From CAIOSQ01 sp041178225 (GTDB taxonomy: Bacteria; Pseudomonadota; Alphaproteobacteria; CACIAM-22H2), in assembly GCA_041178225.1 (NCBI GenBank), contig JBEGVV010000191.1, positions 1-13,609 on the forward strand: a stretch of DNA of 13,609 nt. Direction: 5' to 3'. The notes beneath the pieces were generated by a model, which did not search any database, was not told the origin of the DNA, and saw only the letters and a program-made list of their open reading frames with translations. Position numbers and translations under genes: made by a program. This document shows positions 7,716 through 13,609 of this stretch, piece after piece. Position 1 is the first letter of the stretch. The number at the start of each line of letters is the position of its first letter.

Positions 7716-7865
7716 GTGCAATCCTCGCGATTGGATCGAGGGGCCAATCTGGTGGGGTGGCCGAGGAGCGCAAACTCCATATTGGACCGGCATGGATGTT
7801 TCGCGCTCGGGCCGACACCTCTCCCTGGACGAGGCGATGCGCGCGCCTGCCCGCGCCGCCCGCGC
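7716..7865. promoter_or_regulatory. 150-bp intergenic region with small inverted repeats
   Basis: This lies between the stop of the giant gene (TAG at 7868-7866) and the small gene. It contains GATTGG/CCAATC (7729-7734 and 7744-7749), a 6-bp stem with a 9-nt loop next to the ribosome binding site, and a second ATTGG at 7781-7785 that could pair with the same CCAAT. The stretch around 7771-7785 is more AT-rich than its surroundings. No stem is followed by a T-run on the minus strand, so a rho-independent terminator is unsupported. The region could hold a promoter or a translational hairpin that sets exporter levels apart from the giant protein, but I could not identify -35/-10 boxes. Confidence 0.25.
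7723..7726 (-). promoter_or_regulatory. Ribosome binding site of the small protein gene
   Basis: The minus strand reads GAGG, 7 nt before the ATG at 7715. It is the best Shine-Dalgarno match in the window and fixes the start of the 97-residue protein against the longer open frame that begins at 7793. Confidence 0.6.
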
Positions 7866-10800
7866 CTACCCGCCCCACTGGTCGATGGGCGCTCCGGTGA
7901 GCCTTGCGAGGTCCTCGAAGTAGGCGTGGGACAGGGCCGCGAAACTGCCATCGGCCATCGGCCGGCCGGCGGCGTCGAGCGGCTTCCAGCTGCCGTTGAC
8001 GTCGCCCTTGAGCACGCCCACGAAGTTCACCGCGAGGTCCTGCTGGAGATCGACCTGCGTCTCCCGGCTCCATGCCACGCTCGTGCGCGTCGTCGTGAAC
8101 TTCCCGGCCGCCTCGTCCCAGAAATCCGCGTCCTCGCGCACCATGAACCAGTCGCGCGCAGGCGCATCGGCGCGCCGGACCGCCATCTTGAGGATCCCCA
8201 GCGCGTCGGACGACGTCACGCGCCCGTCCCCGGTCACGTCCGCCGCGATGAACTGGTAGGGCGACACCAGCGGCGCCACCAGCGGCCCGGAGCCGTCGGG
8301 ATCCGTGTTCGGGTTGCGCCCGACCGCGAGCTTGAGCGCCGCCAGCGCGTCGGACGACGTGATCGCGCTGCCCGTGTCCGTCGTCGTCCGGCTTGCCGAC
8401 AGGTAGTACCCGTCATGGTCGAGTTCCACGACAGCGTAGGCGCCCTGGCCGTCCGTCGGGCCCCGCGCCACCGTCGTCGCGAAGCCAGCCACCTGCGCCG
8501 CCCCCACCTCGCCGTCCAGGAGTCGGATGACCTCGCGCTCGGCCCCCGTCGGAAGGTCCAGGACGACCGTTCCCAGCTTGACCGCCCCGGATACCGTCGT
8601 GGATCCGATCATCGCCACGCGCAGGACGCCCGCCTCGTTCGCCGTATCCACCATCCAGCCCGAGGGCTCGCTCGCCGTCCATGACAGGGCAGCCCCGCCA
8701 TCCGACGACAGTTCGAAGCCCGCGTTCTCGACGCCAGCCCCGCCATCCATCCAGACCTCCGCCACGAGGTCGCCATTCGCGTCGAAGCGGTGCCCGCGCA
8801 GCGACAGCGGCGAGGGCCCGCCATCCCCGGTCCCGTCGCCCCGCGCCACGACGCTCACGCTGCCCAGCAGCGCATGGCTCTTCCAGTGGTAGGCGATCCC
8901 CGACAGCGTCGCGGAGGGATCCACGATCGAGTTGTTCGTCGCCGGCACGTTCGAGCACGCGGCGGCGTCGTTGCCCGCCACGTCCTGCAGCACCCCCGAG
9001 GCCTGGTCGCCCGCCGGATCCACGTACCCGACCGTCACCGTGGTGCCCTGCGCGATCGGGCGTGCCATCGTCAGCGTCACCGTGTTCCCGGAGACCGAGG
9101 CCGACGCCACCAGCGCCGCGACGCCGTTCACCGTCACCGTGAACGCAGACCACGCCGCGCCCACGGGCGAAAGATCCTCGTCGAAGACAAGCGTCACGGT
9201 GGTGCCGTTCTCCGACACCGTCACCCCGTTCGCCGCGAGCGTAGGCGCCGCGAAGTCGATCATGTCGCCATCGGCGAAGCGAAGCCGCTCGACACCCGAC
9301 AGCGTGTCGATGCCCTCCGCGCCCGACAGCGCCTCCACCACGATCGTCCCAAATGCGTCGCGCGACACCCCGTAGCTCGAGCGCGCGAGCGCGTAGGTCG
9401 CCACGTCGCTGCCATCCCCGCCGGCGAGCGTGTCGTCCCCGGCGCCGCCAATGAGCGTGTCGTCACCGCCTGCGCCTGACAGCTGGTTCGCACCCGCATC
9501 GCCGGCGAGCGTGTCCGCGAAGGCCCCGCCCGCGACATTCTCGATGCCGACCAGGATGTCCTTGCCCGCGCCGCCCTGCGCGCTCCCGGAAGCCAGCGCC
9601 ACGATCACCGGCGCGGCGGCGCCTGCATAGCTCACCCAGTCCGCTGCACCGGCACCGCCATCGACCAGGTCGTTGCCCGCGGCCGAGGCGAGCGTGTCGT
9701 CGCCATCCGTCCCCAGGATGACCGACGCGGCCGCCGCGGGCATGATCTCCGTGCCAGCGCCCCCCGACACGAAGCCGAGGATCCCCGAGACCATCGAGAG
9801 TTCCAGCGACCGCGCGCCACCGGCCAGCGTGTAGGCGACCGTCGCGAGCCGCGCGGGATCCGCGCCACCCACCGGTTCCAGCCATGCCATGCCGGCCGAG
9901 AGGTCGCCGCCCGTGGTGGCATCCGCATCCGCGAGGTCGGCACCTGGCGCGTCAAAGCCCTGGAACGTGCCCGCGGCAGGATCGACATGCAGCACGAGGT
10001 CAGCGGCGTCGATCGTGTACCCGCCCTTCAGCACCACCTCGAAGGTCGCGATCCCGTCGGCGACGGACAGGGGCAGGAGTTCGAGCGGCGGGTCGAGGGC
10101 CAGGACAAGCGTGCTTCCGCCGTCCTCGACGCGCAACGCATAGCCGGTCGGAAGGTCGCGGATCTCGACCGACGCAGACAGGAAGATGCCGCCGGTGGCC
10201 CGCGCCAGCACGAAGCGATGCGCGGGGTCGATCCCCGCAAGCGACGCGTAGTCGAGGTCGATCACGCCGTCCTCGAAGCGTGCCGCGCCCGTCACCTCGA
10301 GGAGGTCGTTCGCGCTCGCCGAAAGGTCGAGGCGGAGGATGCCCGAGCCTTCCTGCAGGTAGTCCCCGTCGACGACCAGGCTGCCGATGCCCGCACCCGG
10401 GCCGACCTCGCCGCCGAGATTGGAGAGGTCCCCGACCAGCCTGCCCTCGCCGCCCAGGCGCGCATTGGCCAGCAGCCAGGATTCAGCGACCCGCAGCTCG
10501 CCACCACCGGAGAGCGATATCTCCGCAGCCCCGCCGCTCGCGACGGCCAAGGACCGGTCGAACGCCACGGGGGCATCCTCGAAGCGCATCCCCGCCACGA
10601 GCGTGCCGGCGGACAGGCTGGAACCGTCGCCCGTGATCTCAAGCCGCGCGCTCGACCCCGTGGCCCCGGCAAGGGCGACCACGCCGCTCGCGTCGAGACC
10701 GATCGTCGCCCCGCCAGAGACCACCACCTCGCCATCGCCGGCCACGCCGATCGCAAGCAGGCTCGCCGCGCCGTGGATCGAGAGCCGCGTGCCAACGCCG

Positions 10801-13609
10801 TCCAGCGACAACCCGCCGGTCGAGCCCGCGCCGTCGCCCACGACCATCCACGCGCCCGTCCGGCTCGCCGCGCGACCGGCTTCCGCCACCGCATCCATGA
10901 CGAGCGTCGCGCCCGTGTCGAGCTGCAGCGTCCCGGTGCCGCCCTCGTCGCCAACCCAGACATGGACCTCATGGCCCTCGAGCGTGACCGTCGTCCCCGC
11001 GCCGCGGATCGTCGCCGAGCCCGAACCGTTCGCCCCTCGCCCGATCACCAATTGGGATCCTGACCAGTGGTCGGGATTGGCGGGATCGATCCGGTCCGCC
11101 GCGCCCTGCGCGTCGAGACGCAGCTGCGCGCCGGCCTCGACCACCAGCGTCCCCGTTCCGCCGTCGAGGTCGAGGACCAGGTCCTTGCGCTCGCGCCCGA
11201 CATGGAAGCTGGCCTGGTGGCCCGTGAGCTCGACACGCGTGCCCGCGCCCTGGATGGTGAATTCACCCTGCGAGGCGACGCCGTCGAGATAGCCCCGCGC
11301 GCGGCCCACATCGACCACCGTGCCGCTCCAGTAGTCCGGCATCAGCGCAGACGGCGTGGAGGCCAGGCTCAGGACGGCGCCGCCGGACACCGTCGCGCTG
11401 CCCGCGCCGCCCATCGTGCCGATGGTGAGCGAGGCCTGATGCCCCGAGAGTTCCACCTGCGTGCCGGCCCCGGCAATCGACAGATCGCCATCGGCCGACT
11501 TGCCGCGCCCGACGACGATGTTCGCAGAACTGTCGTCGCCGCCGTCATCGTCCCAGCGTCCGATCGCGGTCCTGGCGGCCGCGCCGTGCACGACGCCCGA
11601 GAACCCGTTCCCAGAAGAATCGAGGACCGTGGTGCCGCTGGCCTCGTCGAACTTCCAGTGCCCCACGAGATACGCGGAACGCTCGACGCTGGTCGCCACG
11701 TCGTTCAGCCAGTACGCGTTGATGGCATCGTTGCTGCGCGCCTTGCTCCATAGCCGCACCTCGTCGATCGTGCCGCTGAAGCCCGTGCTGCCCGTCCCCC
11801 CGATCAGGATGGGATCGTCGTTGGACGCGATAGCCCCGCCGGTGATGCCGGACTGGCTTGCGACCTGCGCCCCGTCGCGCAGCACGCGGAACGTCCTGGC
11901 CGTCCCGTCATAGGCCATGGCCGCGGAATGCGCGAAGCCGTCGAAGAACTGCCCGGCCGCGACCGAGAGCGTCGCCCCGGTCCCGCTCCCCGCCGAGAAC
12001 ACCAGCACATCGTCCGACAAGGAAGCGGTGCCGCGCGTGTCGAGGACGACCGACCAGGCAGCCCCCTTGCTCGCCAGCGTCATCGACGAGCCCGTCACGT
12101 CGTAGGGCTTGCCCTCGAGGAAGAGCTCCAGCGTCATCCCCGACGACACGTCGAGGCGCGAGGCGCCGGGGTCCGCGATCTCGACCCGCGATCCCGCGCC
12201 GTCGAAGTCGAGCGCGCCGCTCACGACGTTGCCGGCGACCGACTTCTCCCCGGTGACCTTGTCGGGATCGGGTGTCGCGCGAAGGACCACGCTGGCGCCG
12301 CCGTCGATCACGAGCGTGCCGCGGCCGGAACCGAGGATTTCGTAGTAGAGCGCGTTGTCTGGCCGCGCGATGTTGATGCGCGCGACGTGGCCCTCGGCGA
12401 CGAAGCTGGTGCCCGGCCCCGTGATCACCGCGTGCCCCTCGCCGCCGATCCCGCGCCCTACAGTCAGCGAGGAGGCCGAGAACGAATCCGCGCCCTCGGC
12501 CGTCGCGTCGCTCGACAGCAGCACGTCCGCGCCGCCAGAGATCGTCAGCGTGCCATTGGCGATACGCCCGCCGCCATTCGCGCGACCGATCACGATGTCC
12601 GCGCCAGCATCCGCCGAAATCGCCAGCGACGTGCCGGCCCCGGTGATCTCCACGTTGCCGACGCTCGCAGCGGAAGTCGACCCGCCGGTGTTGCGCGCGA
12701 TAACCAACTGCGCCACGGAAGCAAAATTCTCGTCGGCGACAAGGTTCCCGGCGACGAGTTGGCGATGTCCTTCTATGGCGACATGCGCGCCAGCCGAGAT
12801 CGTTACATTGCCGACACCGGACTCGCGTCCGACCTCAAGGAAGCCCCCGTAACCGGACATCGACAGGCTCGTGCCGGCGCCGGACACCTCCATGTCGCCG
12901 ATCCCGTTCTGGTTCCTGCCAACCGACATGAACGCATCCATGTACACGAAGGCGCTGGGTGACGGCACGGAGGGTATTCCGGAGATCTGCAAGGAGGCGC
13001 CATTCTGCAGCGCCAGGCTACCTTCGCTCACAAGGCCGTTATTGCTCCTGCCTATGTCGACGGCGCCTCCCCTGCTGGTGTTGACCTGCAGGGATTTCCC
13101 GACGACCTGGAGGGAACCCGGGGCGTTCAGCCCGACTTGCAGGTAGTTGCTGGAGACGACGTTGTCCCCGGATCCAAGGGCCGGACTGACCGCGATGGAA
13201 CCGGAAAAGTAGGTCCCGGGCATGGCCACAGACGAGGCCAAGAAATCCCCATCGGAGAATCTAAGCGTCTCGATGCCCGTCAGCGTGTCCGTTCCCTCGC
13301 TACCGGAGAGCGCGCGTACCGTGAGCACGCCGGACGCGTCGCGCGAGATGTCGTAGCTCGCGCGCAGCAAAGCGTACGTGGCAATGTCCGCCCCGTCGCC
13401 GCCCGACAGCGTGTCGTCGCCACCGCCGCCCTCCATGACGTCGTCTCCGCTCCCCCCGAAGAGCGTGTCTCCGAAGGCGCTGCCGACAATCGAAGCGCCA
13501 TCGGCCTGCGCGACTACCGATGCGCCGTCGCCAAGCGCGATCGTGACGCCGGAAGCTTCAGCCGAGGCGTCGTATGAGATGGACACGGCGCTGGTGGCGA
13601 TCGCGTTGA
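7866..13609 (-). CDS. Giant RTX-type secreted protein with solenoid repeats, LamG, cohesin-like and dockerin-like modules (5' end outside window)
   Basis: The frame is open to the right edge. The GTG at 13586 is not a true start, because open RTX-like sequence continues upstream of it. Numbering from that codon (1,906 residues visible): RTX nonapeptides 35-70; a tail module 69-116; two-part solenoid repeats 175-437 and 688-966; a LamG-like domain about 457-672 (VEIADPG, GTIDEVRLWSKARSND, VGHWKFDEASGTTVLDSSGN); an autotransporter-like closing module about 1040-1166 (GGEVGPGAGIGSLVVDGDY); a cohesin-like domain about 1169-1272; RTX block two 1292-1397 with a second tail module to 1443; a SwmB-like repeat 1447-1552; a cohesin-like domain about 1599-1690 after a YHWKSHALL motif; and dockerin-like loops 1737-1806 plus GDVNGSW at 1861. 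I see one cysteine (C1544) in all this length, which suits type I export. There is no N-terminal evidence for a signal or retention domain because the start is missing. It is probably a calcium-dependent adhesin or surface-layer-like protein exported by the TolC/ABC/HlyD genes downstream. Confidence 0.93.
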   Translation of the reverse strand, partial: NAIATSAVSISYDASAEASGVTIALGDGASVVAQADGASIVGSAFGDTLFGGSGDDVMEGGGGDDTLSGGDGADIATYALLRASYDISRDASGVLTVRALSGSEGTDTLTGIETLRFSDGDFLASSVAMPGTYFSGSIAVSPALGSGDNVVSSNYLQVGLNAPGSLQVVGKSLQVNTSRGGAVDIGRSNNGLVSEGSLALQNGASLQISGIPSVPSPSAFVYMDAFMSVGRNQNGIGDMEVSGAGTSLSMSGYGGFLEVGRESGVGNVTISAGAHVAIEGHRQLVAGNLVADENFASVAQLVIARNTGGSTSAASVGNVEITGAGTSLAISADAGADIVIGRANGGGRIANGTLTISGGADVLLSSDATAEGADSFSASSLTVGRGIGGEGHAVITGPGTSFVAEGHVARINIARPDNALYYEILGSGRGTLVIDGGASVVLRATPDPDKVTGEKSVAGNVVSGALDFDGAGSRVEIADPGASRLDVSSGMTLELFLEGKPYDVTGSSMTLASKGAAWSVVLDTRGTASLSDDVLVFSAGSGTGATLSVAAGQFFDGFAHSAAMAYDGTARTFRVLRDGAQVASQSGITGGAIASNDDPILIGGTGSTGFSGTIDEVRLWSKARSNDAINAYWLNDVATSVERSAYLVGHWKFDEASGTTVLDSSGNGFSGVVHGAAARTAIGRWDDDGGDDSSANIVVGRGKSADGDLSIAGAGTQVELSGHQASLTIGTMGGAGSATVSGGAVLSLASTPSALMPDYWSGTVVDVGRARGYLDGVASQGEFTIQGAGTRVELTGHQASFHVGRERKDLVLDLDGGTGTLVVEAGAQLRLDAQGAADRIDPANPDHWSGSQLVIGRGANGSGSATIRGAGTTVTLEGHEVHVWVGDEGGTGTLQLDTGATLVMDAVAEAGRAASRTGAWMVVGDGAGSTGGLSLDGVGTRLSIHGAASLLAIGVAGDGEVVVSGGATIGLDASGVVALAGATGSSARLEITGDGSSLSAGTLVAGMRFEDAPVAFDRSLAVASGGAAEISLSGGGELRVAESWLLANARLGGEGRLVGDLSNLGGEVGPGAGIGSLVVDGDYLQEGSGILRLDLSASANDLLEVTGAARFEDGVIDLDYASLAGIDPAHRFVLARATGGIFLSASVEIRDLPTGYALRVEDGGSTLVLALDPPLELLPLSVADGIATFEVVLKGGYTIDAADLVLHVDPAAGTFQGFDAPGADLADADATTGGDLSAGMAWLEPVGGADPARLATVAYTLAGGARSLELSMVSGILGFVSGGAGTEIMPAAAASVILGTDGDDTLASAAGNDLVDGGAGAADWVSYAGAAAPVIVALASGSAQGGAGKDILVGIENVAGGAFADTLAGDAGANQLSGAGGDDTLIGGAGDDTLAGGDGSDVATYALARSSYGVSRDAFGTIVVEALSGAEGIDTLSGVERLRFADGDMIDFAAPTLAANGVTVSENGTTVTLVFDEDLSPVGAAWSAFTVTVNGVAALVASASVSGNTVTLTMARPIAQGTTVTVGYVDPAGDQASGVLQDVAGNDAAACSNVPATNNSIVDPSATLSGIAYHWKSHALLGSVSVVARGDGTGDGGPSPLSLRGHRFDANGDLVAEVWMDGGAGVENAGFELSSDGGAALSWTASEPSGWMVDTANEAGVLRVAMIGSTTVSGAVKLGTVVLDLPTGAEREVIRLLDGEVGAAQVAGFATTVARGPTDGQGAYAVVELDHDGYYLSASRTTTDTGSAITSSDALAALKLAVGRNPNTDPDGSGPLVAPLVSPYQFIAADVTGDGRVTSSDALGILKMAVRRADAPARDWFMVREDADFWDEAAGKFTTTRTSVAWSRETQVDLQQDLAVNFVGVLKGDVNGSWKPLDAAGRPMADGSFAALSHAYFEDLARLTGAPIDQWGG
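8169..8387 (-). other. Dockerin-like calcium-loop pair at the C-terminus
   Basis: Two related segments end in SSDAL: DTGSAITSSDALAALKLAVG (about 1737-1756) and ADVTGDGRVTSSDALGILK (1782-1800). The second has a full dockerin/EF-type loop (D1783, T1785, D1787, D1794); the first has a shortened loop. Their DNA shares an 18-bp identical stretch (8199-8216 and 8343-8360). A third partial motif, GDVNGSW, lies nearer the C-terminus. Confidence 0.7.
8931..9248 (-). other. SwmB-like beta repeat
   Basis: Residues 1447-1552 match the SwmB-type repeat by sequence pattern: LVFDEDLSPVGAAWSAFTVT, VNGVAALV, SVSGNTVTLTMARPIAQGTT, VTVGYVDPAGD and LQDVAGNDAA. The family is an Ig-like module found in long bacterial surface proteins. 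Confidence 0.7.
9396..9713 (-). repeat. RTX nonapeptide block 2
   Basis: The block opens with GTDGDDTLA (1292-1300), passes through the spacer GKDILVGIENVAGGAFADTLAG, typical of RTX proteins, and closes with GAGGDDTLI, GGAGDDTLA and GGDGSDVAT. Calcium binding and extracellular folding are expected. The tail module that follows (to about 9258) repeats the one after RTX block 1. Confidence 0.88.
9771..10082 (-). other. Cohesin-like domain 1
   Basis: Residues about 1169-1272 read like a cohesin/jellyroll fold: LSVADGIATFEVVLKGGYTI, DAADLVLHVDPAAGTFQGFD, then a strand near LATVAYTLAGGARSLELSM. The pattern of describing a value, a deviation from it and an increment is common to cohesin-type domains of secreted proteins. 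The assignment is by pattern only, and calcium-dependent ligand binding is not shown. Confidence 0.5.
10689..11525 (-). repeat. Two-part solenoid repeat array, second segment
   Basis: Four further A/B repeats (residues about 688-743, 756-826, 844-899 and 912-966) are more regular than the first segment. Half A reads like VVGRG...G..SIAGAGT.VELSGHQAS and half B like IG..GG.GT..V..GA.L.L.A. The GHQAS motif occurs twice (about 715 and 789) and is related to GHEVH in the next copy. The array ends in an autotransporter-like closing module. Confidence 0.75.
11571..12218 (-). other. LamG/concanavalin-like domain inserted in the solenoid
   Basis: About 216 residues look like a LamG (Laminin_G_3-type) jellyroll. 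They begin ALDFDGAGSRVEIADPG, followed by the strand LDVSSGMTLELFL, then AMAYDGTARTFRVLRDG, GTIDEVRLWSKA and HWKFDEASGTTVLDSSGNG. Such domains often bind carbohydrate. Solenoid repeats resume within 20 residues of an acidic linker (RWDDDGGDD). Confidence 0.7.
12276..13064 (-). repeat. Two-part solenoid repeat array, first segment
   Basis: Repeats of about 55-70 residues alternate two half-units. Half A is like VGR..G.G...VSGAGTSL...G, and half B is like VGR..G.G.VTISAGA.V.I.G. GAGT/GPGT marks half A and GA.L or GA.V marks half B, in copies at about 175-205 (partial), 219-274, 293-359 and 372-437. This pattern resembles beta-helical passenger domains of autotransporter-type adhesins. The array is interrupted by the LamG-like domain. 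Confidence 0.7.
13377..13484 (-). repeat. RTX nonapeptide block 1
   Basis: Four consecutive GGxGxDxUx-type nonapeptides are encoded without gaps: GSAFGDTLF, GGSGDDVME, GGGGDDTLS and GGDGADIAT. Such blocks bind calcium and fold as a parallel beta-roll after type I secretion. The block leads straight into a tail module of about 48 residues (ATYALLRASYDISRD, then LTGIETLRFSDGD) that also follows the second RTX block. Confidence 0.85.

Noticed and set aside
7716..7793. Upstream extension of the small protein by 26 residues
   Set aside because: The good ribosome binding site (GAGG, 7 nt spacing) belongs to the ATG at 7715, and the extension has no such site.
13584..13586. GTG as the start codon of the giant protein
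   Set aside because: The frame continues open to the window edge, and the sequence just upstream reads like the same RTX-associated strand, so the true start is outside the window.

Overview
The window is very GC-rich (well over 65% by eye, with strong G/C bias at third codon positions). It reads as one block of genes, all on the minus strand, from a Gram-negative, most likely proteobacterial, genome. That placement rests on a TolC-type outer membrane channel, an HlyD-type adaptor and a lipobox-bearing protein. I cannot name a genus.

In transcription order (right to left):
(1) 13609-7866: the C-terminal 1,900+ residues of a giant repetitive secreted protein whose start lies beyond the right edge. 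Its order is an RTX calcium-binding block, a long two-part beta-solenoid-like repeat array interrupted by a LamG-like domain, an autotransporter-like closing module, a cohesin-like domain, a second RTX block, a SwmB-like repeat, a second cohesin-like domain and dockerin-like calcium loops at the C-terminus.
(2) 7715-7422: a 97-residue protein of unknown function with a good ribosome binding site.
(3) 7351-5876: a TolC-family outer membrane channel.
(4) 5879-3702: a type I secretion ABC transporter with an apparently inactive C39-like N-terminal domain; its start overlaps the TolC stop as ATGA.
(5) 3709-2396: an HlyD-family adaptor whose start overlaps the transporter stop.
(6) 2197-1: the N-terminal 732 residues of a probable lipoprotein with bacterial Ig-like repeats, running off the left edge.

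The picture is a dedicated type I secretion locus of the LapA/LapBCE kind. The ABC protein, adaptor and TolC channel would form a one-step exporter, and the giant RTX protein just upstream is the obvious substrate. Calcium outside the cell would fold the RTX and dockerin-like loops. The Ig-repeat lipoprotein after a 198-bp gap may be a surface partner or a separately regulated neighbour.

The non-coding stretches are short: 150 bp (7716-7865), 70 bp (7352-7421) and 198 bp (2198-2395). The last holds direct and inverted repeats that could be an operator. I saw no tRNA, rRNA, CRISPR array, insertion sequence or convincing rho-independent terminator. Long open frames on the plus strand are antisense shadows caused by the base composition.

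The most interesting part is the giant protein: cohesin-like and dockerin-like modules in one type I secreted chain, two RTX-plus-tail cassettes bracketing a solenoid, and a small unknown protein encoded between substrate and exporter.
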